Shown: positions 23,628 to 32,291 of the stretch, in pieces | How the letters are laid out: every line of letters begins with the position of its first letter | Position numbering within the stretch: position 1 is the first letter of the stretch | Source: CAWJFP01 sp963842155 | Lineage (GTDB): Bacteria > Pseudomonadota > Alphaproteobacteria > JACZXZ01 | Length of the DNA stretch: 64,000 nt | NCBI GenBank assembly: GCA_963842155.1 | Contig: CAWJFP010000039.1 | Location: forward strand, 27,386-91,385 | Reading direction: 5' to 3' | The notes under the pieces: generated by a model | Databases searched by the model: none | Told to the model about the DNA's origin: nothing | Seen by the model: the letters and a program-made list of their open reading frames with translations, nothing else | Translations under genes and position numbers: made by a program

Positions 23628-24773
23628 TCACCCGATCTTCTCGACCCGTCCCTTCGCATAGAGGTGGCTGCAGCCGAGCCGGCGCGCCTCCTTGCGGGGA
23701 TCGGCGACGGGCGCGAGCCCCGCGAGCGCGATCCAGCCCGCCGCGCGCAGCTTCTTGGCCTCCGCCGCCGGCACGCCATGGGGCAGAAAGAGGCGCGGCT
23801 TCGTCTCGGGCTCCGGCACGGCGCGCGACACGGAATCGAGGAAAAGGGTGAAGCCCGTCGCCGGCTCGCCCACGCCGTTGCCGGCGCGATAGCGTCCGCC
23901 GCGGCCGAGCTCGCCGCGCACGCCGCGCGCGAAGAGGGTGAAGCTCACGCCGGTCTGATATTCGAAGCCGCGATATTCGACCGGGTCGATGGTGAGCTTG
24001 AGCGCGGGATTGGCCCGGCTCACCAGATGCGCGACCTCGGCCAAGCGCCTCGCCTCGGCGGCAGCCCCTTGCGGCAGCTTGATCGCCTTGAGCCGCTTCA
24101 AGGCGGACTCGGCCGTGCCCACCGCCTCGAGCAAGGCGCCGCAAAGCGCCGCCGGCTTGCCGCCGACGGCCGCCACCTCGGCGATGCTCTTGCGATCGAG
24201 TGCCGCGCGCAGGCGCTTGGCGGCGCGCGCATCGCAGCCGAGGCCGCGGCAGAGCTCGTCGACCAAGGTCGGCGAGTTGAGGTCGACCGAGAGCCGGGCC
24301 GCCCCCACCCCATCGAGCGCGTCCACCGCGAGCAGCACGGCTTCCGCGTCGGCCGCGACGTCGTCCGAGCCGATGAGCTCGGCGCCGACTTGCGCGAACT
24401 GCCGCTCGGGCCTGAGCTGGCTGCCCTTCACCCGCAGCACGTCGCCCGCATAGCTCAGGCGCAAGGGGCGCGCCGCGTCGGCGAGGCGCGTTGTGGCGAT
24501 GCGCGCGACCTGCAAGGTCATGTCGGCGCGCACCGCCATCATGCGCTGGCTCACCGGATCCATGAGGCGGAAGCTGTGCGCCGCCATCGCGGCGCCGGGG
24601 CCCGAGAGCAGGCTGTCCTCGAACTCGACGAGGGGCGGCCGCACCAGCTCGTAGCCGGCGGCCGCGAGCGTGGCGAGCAGCCGCTCGCGCAGCTCGGCGT
24701 CCTGGCGCGCCTTGGGCGGCAGCAGGTCGCGCAAGCCCGCCGGCAGAAGCGCCTTGTGGGCCTCCTCGCTCAT
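23628..24773 (-). CDS. hisZ: ATP phosphoribosyltransferase regulatory subunit
   Basis: 381 residues from the ATG at 24773 (MSEEAHKALLPAGLRDLLPPKARQ). It resembles the class II catalytic core of histidyl-tRNA synthetase: motif-2-like VSQRMMAVRADMTLQVARI and YAGDVLRVKGSQLRPERQFAQVGAELIG, with motif-3-like ELGRGGRYRAGN. The anticodon-binding domain is lacking, which marks HisZ. HisZ partners short-form HisG at the first step of histidine synthesis; no hisG is in the window. It is followed by purA. Confidence 0.9.
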   Translation of the reverse strand: MSEEAHKALLPAGLRDLLPPKARQDAELRERLLATLAAAGYELVRPPLVEFEDSLLSGPGAAMAAHSFRLMDPVSQRMMAVRADMTLQVARIATTRLADAARPLRLSYAGDVLRVKGSQLRPERQFAQVGAELIGSDDVAADAEAVLLAVDALDGVGAARLSVDLNSPTLVDELCRGLGCDARAAKRLRAALDRKSIAEVAAVGGKPAALCGALLEAVGTAESALKRLKAIKLPQGAAAEARRLAEVAHLVSRANPALKLTIDPVEYRGFEYQTGVSFTLFARGVRGELGRGGRYRAGNGVGEPATGFTLFLDSVSRAVPEPETKPRLFLPHGVPAAEAKKLRAAGWIALAGLAPVADPRKEARRLGCSHLYAKGRVEKIG

Positions 24774-24992
24774 GCGCAAGAGCCTATCCCTGAAGGGGCG
24801 CGCGCGCTCGCGCGCCGACCGTCCCGCTCGATGCGGGGCCGGGCCAGTACCTAACGTCTTTGGCAGTCGAGGGCAAACGGAAAAGGGGGTCCGGGCGAAG
24901 ACCCGCGCGCCATATCCGCGGTGGCGCGCAAGGCTCGCGGCGACTATTCTCCCTCCCGACCGCGGGCACCACCTGGAAGGGCAGCGACCGCA

Positions 24993-25592
24993 ATGCCGCT
25001 GGTAAAGCAAGTCTACCTAGCCGGCCCCGACGTGTTTCTCGCCGACGCCCGCGATATCGGCCGGCGCAAGCAGGAGATATGCCGGGAGCTCGGCTTCGAG
25101 GGGCTGTTTCCGCTCGACAAGGACGAGGCGGTGGGCCGCGACGCGGCAAGCATCTTTCGCGCGAACTGCGCCCTCATGCAGCAGGCGGATATCGGGCTCT
25201 TCAACCTCACGCCCTTCCGCGGGCCGAGCGCCGACGCCGGCACCGTGTTCGAGCTGGGCTACATGTATGCGCGCGGCAAGCCGGTCCATGGCTACAGCAG
25301 CGTGCCGGCGACCTACCGCGCGCGCGTCGGCCCCGCGCTCGGTTCGCGCGCGGCGCCGCGCGACGGCGAGGGCTATGCGATCGAGGATTTCGGTTTGCTC
25401 GACAATTTGATGATCGTACGCGCGATCCTCGAGGCCGGCGGCGAGCTCACTTCCATCGAGGAGAAGCCCGGCGCGGCGGAGGGTGCGTCGTTGGCGGCCT
25501 TTCGGGCTTTCAGGGCTTGTCTCGAGGCCATAAGCGCTCGGACCGACATGGCGCGCAGCGGAAAGAGGGAGACTGTCGCGAAGGGGGGTTAG
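24993..25592 (+). CDS. Nucleoside 2-deoxyribosyltransferase-like protein
   Basis: 199 residues from the ATG at 24993 (MPLVKQVYLAGPDVFLADA). VYLAGPDVF, the helix RRKQEICRELGFEGLFPLD, ALMQQADIGLFNLTPFRGPSADAGTVFELGYMYARGKPV and DNLMIVRAIL match the family, including the catalytic Glu in GTVFELGY. These enzymes move deoxyribose between bases or hydrolyse 2'-deoxynucleotides. The next gene begins one base after the stop, so the two are probably translated together. Confidence 0.88.
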   Translation: MPLVKQVYLAGPDVFLADARDIGRRKQEICRELGFEGLFPLDKDEAVGRDAASIFRANCALMQQADIGLFNLTPFRGPSADAGTVFELGYMYARGKPVHGYSSVPATYRARVGPALGSRAAPRDGEGYAIEDFGLLDNLMIVRAILEAGGELTSIEEKPGAAEGASLAAFRAFRACLEAISARTDMARSGKRETVAKGG

Positions 25593-25593
25593 C

Positions 25594-26373
25594 ATGACCG
25601 CAGGGGCATTCGAGATCCACGGACATGACGAGAATTTCGATCTGAGGCCGAAGGACGTCGCGCATCCCATCCCCGACGACCAGCGCAAGCTCAGCAGCGA
25701 GGTCTACGAGGCGGTGAATATCCTCAAGCTCCTGAAGGCGCAAGGGGCCTTCGGCAGCGACGACAAGGCCCACCATAAGACGCACGACAAGTCCTTCGAG
25801 GAATTCGTCGCGCGAATTCTTCAGGCGGCGCACGCGGGCTGCGTCGCGCAACATGTCGACACCAATCTCGCGGCGGCGGCCCTCGAGCAAATCCGCGCCG
25901 ATATCCTACGGCGCAAGGGAAGGGCCCTCGTCTATCGCTATCTGGCCGCCCTCTCTCTCTGGGCCTTGGCGGGCGGGCTCGTCGGCGTGGCGATCGTCGC
26001 CGCGACGCACTTTCTTCATCCTGCCTGGGAGGGCTACGGCTGGGTCATCATCGGCGCCATGGCGGGCACCTGGCTCTCGGTGGCGGCGACGCGGCTGGAG
26101 GTTTCCTTCGCAGGCATACAGGACTATCTGGATCTCTGGTACGAGCCGTTCGTCCGCATGTCGTTCGTCGGGCTGCTCGCCACCCTCTTCGCGCTCTTCC
26201 TCAAGCTGAAGATCCTGTCGCTGTCGATCGGAGTCCTCGATCTCAGCGACTTCGCCACCGATCATATCGGCGCGGCGCTGGCGCTCGGCGCGATCTCGGG
26301 AATCGCCGAGAAGGCGATATCGGTCGAGCTGATCGAGCGCGCACGCCGGCTGCTCGCGCCGGAAAAGAGCTAG
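25594..26373 (+). CDS. Hypothetical multi-pass membrane protein
   Basis: 259 residues. A polar cytoplasmic N-terminal region (about 1-115) precedes four hydrophobic segments: YLAALSLWALAGGLVGVAIV, YGWVIIGAMAGTWLSVAA, MSFVGLLATLFALFL and HIGAALALGAISGIAEKAIS. No family is recognised. It follows the deoxyribosyltransferase gene after one base. The last base of its TAG stop is the first base of the IS630 element, but without the element the stop would still read TAG, so the protein is intact. Confidence 0.72.
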   Translation: MTAGAFEIHGHDENFDLRPKDVAHPIPDDQRKLSSEVYEAVNILKLLKAQGAFGSDDKAHHKTHDKSFEEFVARILQAAHAGCVAQHVDTNLAAAALEQIRADILRRKGRALVYRYLAALSLWALAGGLVGVAIVAATHFLHPAWEGYGWVIIGAMAGTWLSVAATRLEVSFAGIQDYLDLWYEPFVRMSFVGLLATLFALFLKLKILSLSIGVLDLSDFATDHIGAALALGAISGIAEKAISVELIERARRLLAPEKS

Positions 26374-27569
26374 TGTCCTGAACCAGAAGTTCACAAGATC
26401 GGTTGGGCTTTGACGGCCGCATTGTGGACGCAGAAGCGTTCGATCGAGGCGAGGATGTCATCGGCTGATTTGGTCCAACGAAAGGGCCGATGATCGGCGT
26501 TGTGCTGAGCGATGAAGTCGGCGATTGCGGCATGGAGGGCGGCGACGCTGCGGTGGATACCGCGCCGGATCTGCTTTTCGGTCAGCATGCCGAAGAACCG
26601 CTCGACCTGATTGAGCCAAGAGGAACTGGTCGGCGTGTGGTGCACGTGCCAGCGCGGGCGACGCGCCAACCATCTGCGGATCAGCGCTGTCTTGTGCGTC
26701 GCGTAATTGTCCATGACGAGATGGACATCGAGATTGCGCGGCACGTTGGCCTCGATCTCGTCGAGGAAGCGCCGGAACTCGGCGGCACGATGGCGCGGAT
26801 AGCACTTGCCGATCACCCGACCGGTGGCGATGTCGAGGGCCGCGAAGAGTGACGTAGTGCCGTGACGAACATAGTCATGGCTGCGCCGTGCCGCCTGGCC
26901 AGGACGCATCGGCAGCATCGGTTGGCTGCGGTCGAGAGCCTGAATTTGCGACTTCTCGTCCACGCACAGAACCACGGCATGCTGCGGCGGCGCGACGTAG
27001 AGGCCCACCACGTCACGCACCTTGGCGACGAAGTCGGGATCGGTGGAGAGCTTGAATGTCTCCATCCGATGCGGCTGAAGGCCGAACGCACGCCAGATCC
27101 GCTGCACCGTGGAGACCGACAGGCCGCTGGCCTTTGCCATGCCGCGCGAGCTCCAATGCGTTGCGGCGGGCGGCAGGCTCTCCAGCGTCTGCACGATAAC
27201 CGCCTCGATGCGAGCGTCATCGACCGTGCGTGGTGCGCCGGATCGCGGCTCGTCCCGCAACCCGTCCAGGCGTTGCTCGACAAATCGCCGGCGCCACTTG
27301 CCAACCGTCCCCTGATCCACGCCGAGACGGCTCGCGACCCCCTTGTTCTGCTTGCCCTCGGCACAGCACAGCACAATCCGCGCCCGCAGGGCCAACGCCT
27401 GCGCCGTATTCCGTCGAGCCGCAAGCGACGAGAGCTCCGAGCGCTCCGTCTCGCTTAGCACCAACGCCGCCAATCGTCCCCTCGCCATCGCAGCCCCCCT
27501 GCCATTCCTCGCAAGAGTTTGGCATGGCACCGCGAATTGGCGATACTGCGAACTTCAGATTCGGGACAC
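26373..27569. mobile_element. IS630-family insertion sequence, complete
   Basis: A 1197-bp element with terminal inverted repeats of 20 bp, 17 of them matching: left GTGTCCTGAACCAGAAGTTC at 26373, right end at 27550-27569. It is flanked by TA dinucleotides (26371-26372 and 27570-27571), the IS630/Tc1-mariner target duplication. It carries one intact transposase gene. The TA target lies within the CTAGAGC end of the palindromic repeat that continues at 27570. Confidence 0.93.
26391..27488 (-). CDS. IS630-family transposase
   Basis: 365 residues from the ATG at 27488, which follows AGGGGGG; the frame stays open to 27530. The N-terminal helix-turn-helix region (GVASRLGVDQGTVGKWRRRF) and second domain (GLSVSTVQRIWRAFGL) are followed by the DDE core: CVDEKSQIQAL, VMDNYATHKTALIRRWL and SSWLNQVERFFGMLTEKQIRRG. 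All three acidic residues are present and the gene is unbroken, so the element could still be active. Confidence 0.95.
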   Translation of the reverse strand: MARGRLAALVLSETERSELSSLAARRNTAQALALRARIVLCCAEGKQNKGVASRLGVDQGTVGKWRRRFVEQRLDGLRDEPRSGAPRTVDDARIEAVIVQTLESLPPAATHWSSRGMAKASGLSVSTVQRIWRAFGLQPHRMETFKLSTDPDFVAKVRDVVGLYVAPPQHAVVLCVDEKSQIQALDRSQPMLPMRPGQAARRSHDYVRHGTTSLFAALDIATGRVIGKCYPRHRAAEFRRFLDEIEANVPRNLDVHLVMDNYATHKTALIRRWLARRPRWHVHHTPTSSSWLNQVERFFGMLTEKQIRRGIHRSVAALHAAIADFIAQHNADHRPFRWTKSADDILASIERFCVHNAAVKAQPIL

Positions 27570-27727
27570 TAGAGCACGATCCGATCAGGTCGAAGCACGT
27601 ACCCCCTCACCCAGCTTCGGGTAAGGCTCGGCTTCGCCTCGCCAACCCTTCACAACCCTCTCCCCCCGTTGGGGGGAGAGGGTAGGGTGAGGGGGTGGCG
27701 ATTCGGTCTGATCGGATCCCGCTCTAG
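27570..27727. repeat. Composite palindromic intergenic repeat, copy 2, split by IS630
   Basis: The outer arms are CTAGAGCxxGATCCGATCAG (its first bases lie left of the IS at 26370-26372) and its reverse complement ending at 27727, with 2 mismatches in 20. Inside, 27602-27695 is the inverted copy of the repeat at 15862-15953, with hairpin ctccccccgttggggggag. It fills the gap between the IS and serA. Confidence 0.8.
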
Positions 27728-27743
27728 GAAGCGCCGCACGCCC

Positions 27744-29330
27744 CTAAAAACTCAGCGCGCGGACCTTGATGATATTGGGGAGCCGCTCGACCAGCGCGAC
27801 GAGCGCCGGCGGAATCGGCTGGTCGAGCTGCACCAGCGCTATGGCCTCGCCGCCGGCCTGGGCGCGGCCGAGATGGAAGGTCGCGATATTGATGCCTGCT
27901 TCGGCGAGCGCATGGCCGAGATTGCCGACAAAGCCCGGCCGGTCCAGGTTGCGCACATAGAGCATATGCGGCCCGAGCTCGGCCTCGACCGGGATGCCGT
28001 TGATCTGCACGATGCGCGGCCGGCTGCCGCCGAAGAGGGTGCCCGAGATCCAGCGCGTATGGTCCTCGTTCTCGACCGTCACGGTGATGAGGGTCTGGTA
28101 GTCGGGCGTCGTGTCGCTCTTCTCCTCGCGCACGGCGATGCCGCGGTCGCGCGCGATCTGCGGCGCGTTCACCATGTTCACCGTCTCGAGCGAGCGCTTG
28201 AACAGGCCCTGCAGGATGACCGCGTTGATGGGGCGCGTATCGAGCTCGGCGACATGGCCGGCATAGGCGACGTTGACCGCCTTGGGCGCCGTGTCGGCGA
28301 GCTGGCCGAGCAAGCCGCCGAGCTGCTCGGCGAGCGTCATATAGGGCTTCAACAGCGGCGCCTGCTCGGGGCTGATCGAGGGCGTGTTGACGGAGTTGAC
28401 CACCGCGCCCGCGAGGAGGAAATCCGCCATCTGCTCGGCCACCTGGATGGCGACGTTCTCCTGTGCCTCCTCGGTCGAGGCGCCGAGATGGGGCGTGGCC
28501 ACGAAGCCGGCGACGCCGAAGAGCGGATTCTCCTTGGCGGGCTCGGTCTCGAACACGTCGAAGGCCGCACCCGCCACCTGGCCCGAGAGCAGCGCCTCCT
28601 TGAGCGCCGCCTCGTCGATCAGCCCGCCGCGCGCGCAATTGACGATGCGCACGCCCTTTTTCATGACGGCGAGCGTCTCGCGATTGATCATCAGCCGCGT
28701 CTCGTTGGTGAGCGGCACATGGAGCGTGATCAGGTCGGCGCGGCGGAAGAGCTCGGCCAGCTCGACCCGCTCGACGGAGAGCGAGGCGGCGCGCTGCGGC
28801 AAGAGGAAGGGATCGTAGGCGATCACCTTCATATGCAGGCCGCGCGCGCGGTCGGCCACGATCGAGCCGATATTGCCGCAGCCGATGATGCCGAGCGTCT
28901 TGCCGGTGAGCTCGACCCCCATGAACCTGCTCTTCTCCCATTTGCCGGCCTGCGTCGAGCGGTCAGCCTCGGGGATCTGGCGGGCGAGCGCGAACATGAG
29001 GGCGAGCGCATGCTCGGCCGTGGTGACGGCGTTGCCGTAGGGCGTGTTCATCACCACCACGCCGCGCTGGGTCGCGGCGGCGAGATCGATATTGTCGACG
29101 CCGATGCCGGCGCGTCCCACCACCTTGAGCCGGCTCGCCGCCTCGATCACCTTGGCGGTGACCTTGGTGGCCGAGCGCACGGCGAGCCCGTCATAGGCGG
29201 GAATGGCGGCCACGAGCTCGGGCTCCTTGAGGCCGGTCTTCACCTCGACGGCGATGCCGCGCTCCTGGAAGATCTCGACCGAGCGCGGGCTGAGCTTGTC
29301 GGCGATGAGAACGCTGGGGCTCGCAACCAT
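27744..29330 (-). CDS. serA: D-3-phosphoglycerate dehydrogenase
   Basis: 528 residues, the long form. NAD-binding LGIIGCGNIGSIVADRARG lies near 145, with catalytic Arg in NCARGGLIDEAAL and catalytic His in ATPHLGASTEEAQENVA. A C-terminal ASB-like domain is followed by an ACT domain (MLYVRNLDRPGFVGNLGHALAEAGINIATF), the serine-feedback module. It oxidises 3-phosphoglycerate, the first step of serine synthesis. serC lies 20 bp upstream on the same strand, forming an operon. Confidence 0.97.
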   Translation of the reverse strand: MVASPSVLIADKLSPRSVEIFQERGIAVEVKTGLKEPELVAAIPAYDGLAVRSATKVTAKVIEAASRLKVVGRAGIGVDNIDLAAATQRGVVVMNTPYGNAVTTAEHALALMFALARQIPEADRSTQAGKWEKSRFMGVELTGKTLGIIGCGNIGSIVADRARGLHMKVIAYDPFLLPQRAASLSVERVELAELFRRADLITLHVPLTNETRLMINRETLAVMKKGVRIVNCARGGLIDEAALKEALLSGQVAGAAFDVFETEPAKENPLFGVAGFVATPHLGASTEEAQENVAIQVAEQMADFLLAGAVVNSVNTPSISPEQAPLLKPYMTLAEQLGGLLGQLADTAPKAVNVAYAGHVAELDTRPINAVILQGLFKRSLETVNMVNAPQIARDRGIAVREEKSDTTPDYQTLITVTVENEDHTRWISGTLFGGSRPRIVQINGIPVEAELGPHMLYVRNLDRPGFVGNLGHALAEAGINIATFHLGRAQAGGEAIALVQLDQPIPPALVALVERLPNIIKVRALSF

Positions 29331-29350
29331 GGGGGTCTCGCTGCTGGGGG

Positions 29351-30514
29351 TCAGGCGGCGGCCACGAGCTCGGCGCGCACCGTCTCGAAGGCCCAGTCGA
29401 GCCAGGGGAAGAGCGCGTCGAGATCCGCGCGCTCGATGGTGGCGCCGCCCCAGATACGCAAGCCGGGCGGCGCATCGCGATAGGCGTTGATGTCGTAGGC
29501 CACGCCCTCGCTCTCCAGCAGGTCGGCGAGCTTCCTCGCCACCGCGGCCTGGCCGTCATGCGGCAGGGCCTCGATCACGGGATCGGCGAAGGCGAGGCAG
29601 ACGGAGGTGGAGGAGCGCGTCTTGGGCTCCTTGGCGAGGAACTCGATCCAGGGCGTGCGCGCGACCCAGGCGGCGATCGCGGCGAGATTGGCCTCCGAGC
29701 GGGCGATGAGCGCCTTGAGCCCGCCGATGCGCGCGGCCCAATCGAGCCCGTCGAGCGCGTCGGCCACGCACAGCATCGAGGGCGTATTGATCGTCTCGCC
29801 CTTGAAGATCGCCTCGGCGAGCTTGCCCCCCTTGGCGAGGCGGAAGATCTTGGGGATCGGCCAGGCCGGCTCATGGCTCTCGAGCCGCGCGACCGCGCGG
29901 GGCCCGAGGATGAGCATGCCGTGCTGCGCCTCGCCGCCCAGGACCTTCTGCCAGGAATAGGTCACGACGTCGAGCTTGCTCCAGGGCAGCTCCATGGCGA
30001 AGGCGGCGGAGGTGGCGTCGCAGATGACGAGCCCCTCGCGCCCGTCGGGGATCCAGTCGCCGTCGGGCACGCGCACGCCCGAGGTCGTGCCGTTCCAGGT
30101 GAAGACCACATCGCGCGCGAAATCGACTTGGCCGAGCTCGGGCAGCTCGCCATAAGGCGCTTCGATGACGCGTAGATCCTTGAGCTTGAGCTCCTTGGCG
30201 GCGTCGCTCGCCCAGCCCTTGCCGAAGCTCTCCCAGGCCAGCACATCGACCCGGCGCGGGCCCAGCAGCGACCACAGGGCCATCTCGACCGCACCCGTGT
30301 CGGAGGCGGGCACGATGCCGATGCGATAGTCGCGCGGCAGACCGAGCAAAGCGCGGCTCTTCTCGATCACCTCGACGAGCCGCGCCTTGCCTTGCTTGGA
30401 GCGGTGCGAACGGCCGACCAGCGCGCCGGCGAGCGCGTCGGGCGTCCAGCCTGGGCGCTTGGCGCAAGGGCCGGAGGAGAAATGGCCGTTGCGCGGCCGC
30501 AAGGTAGGCTTCAT
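29351..30514 (-). CDS. serC: Phosphoserine aminotransferase
   Basis: 387 residues from the ATG at 30514 (MKPTLRPRNGHFSSGPCAKRPGW). FSSGPCAKRPGW, GKARLVEVIEKSRALLGLP, VPASDTGAVEMALW, VICDATSAAFAMELPW and the PLP Lys in VVTYSWQKVLGGEAQHGM fit the alphaproteobacterial long-type SerC. It makes phosphoserine from 3-phosphohydroxypyruvate and glutamate, the step after SerA. It starts the serC-serA operon. A 203-bp leader separates it from the DUF1127 gene. Confidence 0.95.
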   Translation of the reverse strand: MKPTLRPRNGHFSSGPCAKRPGWTPDALAGALVGRSHRSKQGKARLVEVIEKSRALLGLPRDYRIGIVPASDTGAVEMALWSLLGPRRVDVLAWESFGKGWASDAAKELKLKDLRVIEAPYGELPELGQVDFARDVVFTWNGTTSGVRVPDGDWIPDGREGLVICDATSAAFAMELPWSKLDVVTYSWQKVLGGEAQHGMLILGPRAVARLESHEPAWPIPKIFRLAKGGKLAEAIFKGETINTPSMLCVADALDGLDWAARIGGLKALIARSEANLAAIAAWVARTPWIEFLAKEPKTRSSTSVCLAFADPVIEALPHDGQAAVARKLADLLESEGVAYDINAYRDAPPGLRIWGGATIERADLDALFPWLDWAFETVRAELVAAA

Positions 30515-30717
30515 CGCAGGACTTCCCGTCGCATGTGAGGGGGGCGGCGCACCGACCCTTTTGAGGAGGGCGGAGTGTATGTGGCCGCGCGCGGTCTCGT
30601 CAACGCAGGGCCGCGAGCGGCAGCGCTTGCGCCGCGAAGATAATAAGGAGGGCGGCGACGAGGCCAATCACCAGCCCGACATCGCCGCCCGCGAGATGCG
30701 TCGCGAAAGATTAAGAC
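30515..30717 (-). promoter_or_regulatory. Leader region of serC-serA
   Basis: 203 bp between the DUF1127 stop and the serC ATG. Alphaproteobacteria are known to carry a structured serC RNA motif in this position, but I could not match a consensus by eye. A 23-codon minus-strand frame (GTG at 30671, stop at 30600) would encode a hydrophobic peptide, VIGLVAALLIIFAAQ; it has no clear ribosome site. Promoter and any leader RNA must lie here. Confidence 0.35.
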
Positions 30718-31140
30718 CTAGGCAACCCGCGAAGGATGATGGGGACGCCTGTTCTCGTTCACCGCCAGGGGCCGGCGCGCGGTCTCCGCCGCATCGAACC
30801 GGCCCGGACCGGGGGGCTTGCCGGCCGCGATATAGGGTATCTCGCCCGGCGTGACGCCGAGATCGGCGAGTTCCCGGTCGCTTAGCATGGAGAGCTCGCG
30901 GATCATGCGCTCGCGCTCGAGCCAGCGCCGCAGTGGCTCGACGACGAGCTTGTGGGCGAGCCAGGCGACGCCATGGAGGAAGAAGGCGGCGAGGGCCTTC
31001 GCCGTCGCCGCATCGCGCTGGGCGCGGGCCGCCCGCAGGACGGCATCCTCCGCCAAGAGCCGCGGCGCCGTCCAGCGGTCCGGCTCGGCCAAGGGCCGCA
31101 CGGGCGATTCGATCGCCTTCGGCTTGGTGATGATCGACAT
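30718..31140 (-). CDS. DUF1127 domain protein
   Basis: 140 residues, longer than the usual 50-75. The DUF1127 signature is in the second half: ERERMIRELSMLSDRELADLGVTPGEIPYIAAG. The N-terminal part is Ala-rich and helical (AARAQRDAATAKALAAFFLHGVAWLAH). DUF1127 proteins act in phosphate, RNA or stress regulation in rhizobia and related bacteria. It is encoded upstream of serC and divergent from the LysR gene. Confidence 0.82.
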   Translation of the reverse strand: MSIITKPKAIESPVRPLAEPDRWTAPRLLAEDAVLRAARAQRDAATAKALAAFFLHGVAWLAHKLVVEPLRRWLERERMIRELSMLSDRELADLGVTPGEIPYIAAGKPPGPGRFDAAETARRPLAVNENRRPHHPSRVA

Positions 31141-31357
31141 GGCTGAACTCCTTCCTTTTCCGTCGGCGTTGATCCTGAGCTTGCCCCGGCCGCGTCATCA
31201 AAAGTTACGGTTTATACCGCAGTGCAACAACCGATGCTTCGACATGAACATGATGAGAAAAAGACATAGCTCGGTTTTTCAAAAAGTCGAATCGGCGCTT
31301 GTCATCGGTTATATAACGCCTTAGGATGCATGAAAAAATCTCATGGAGGAGAAGCTC

Positions 31358-32284
31358 ATGACGAGGCGCTTGCCGCCGCTCAATGCCTTGCGGGCCTTCG
31401 AGGCGGCCGCAAGGCTGATGAGCTTCACCCGCGCCGCGGAGGAGCTCGAGATCACCCCCTCGGCGGTGAGCCACCAGATCCGCGGGCTCGAGCGCTATCT
31501 CGGCTTGCGCCTGTTCCGGCGCGCCAATCGCACCCTCATGCTGAGCGACGAGGGGCAGAATTACCTGCCCGCCTTGCGCGAGGCCTTCGACATGATCCAC
31601 GCGGCGACGACGCGGCTCGGCGCGCGTCAGGCCGGCGGCACGCTCACCGTGAGCCTGCTATCGAGCTTCGCCGTGCGTTGGCTCATTCCGCGCCTGCCGC
31701 GCTTTCAGCTGCTGCATCCCGAGATCGAGGTGCGTCTCTCGACCTCGACGCGGCTGGTCGATTTCCGGCGCGAGGACGTCGATTGCGCGATCCGCTACGG
31801 GGCGGGAAGCTGGCCCGGCCTCGCCGCCGACCGGCTGCTCTCGGAAGACATCTTCCCCGTGGCGAGCCCGCGCCTTCTGCGCGGGCCCTGGCCGCTCAAG
31901 GAGCCGCGCGATCTCGCCCACCACAGCTTGCTGCATACCATGTCCTGGCGCGAGGGCTGGCGCCAATGGCTGACGGCGGCGGGGCTGGCGGGCGCAGCGC
32001 TGGGCGAGATCGATCCCGAGCGCGGCCCGCAATTCGAGACCTCGGACCTGGCGCTCGCCGCCGCCGCCGAGGGGCTCGGCGTCGCCATGGGGCGCACGGC
32101 GTTGGTGGCCGACGATCTGCGCTCGGGCCGGCTGGTGGCCCCCTTCGACGTGCGCCTCGCCTCCGACAGCGCCTATTACCTGGTGACCCCGGACGACCGC
32201 CGCGACCAGAGCAAGATCGCCGATTTCCGCGCCTGGCTCCTCTCCGAGGTGGCGCGCGGGCGGCAGCTCATCGAGGCCGCGTAG
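31358..32284 (+). CDS. LysR-family regulator, GcvA-like
   Basis: 308 residues from the ATG at 31358 (MTRRLPPLNALRAFEAAARLMSFTRAAEEL). The winged helix ITPSAVSHQIRGLERYLGLRLFRR is canonical and PLNALRAFEAAARxxSFTxAAEEL is the GcvA/AmpR-type opening. A periplasmic-binding-like effector domain follows. The ribosome site GGAGGAG lies 5' of an in-frame ATG at 31343, so that start is also possible. It is convergent with the tartrate dehydrogenase gene with only 7 bp between stops. Confidence 0.9.
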   Translation: MTRRLPPLNALRAFEAAARLMSFTRAAEELEITPSAVSHQIRGLERYLGLRLFRRANRTLMLSDEGQNYLPALREAFDMIHAATTRLGARQAGGTLTVSLLSSFAVRWLIPRLPRFQLLHPEIEVRLSTSTRLVDFRREDVDCAIRYGAGSWPGLAADRLLSEDIFPVASPRLLRGPWPLKEPRDLAHHSLLHTMSWREGWRQWLTAAGLAGAALGEIDPERGPQFETSDLALAAAAEGLGVAMGRTALVADDLRSGRLVAPFDVRLASDSAYYLVTPDDRRDQSKIADFRAWLLSEVARGRQLIEAA

Positions 32285-32291
32285 CGGGACG

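Noticed and set aside
27669..29483. A 604-codon plus-strand frame opposite serA
   Set aside because: Composition is typical of a high-GC antisense shadow and the serA frame is fully conserved.
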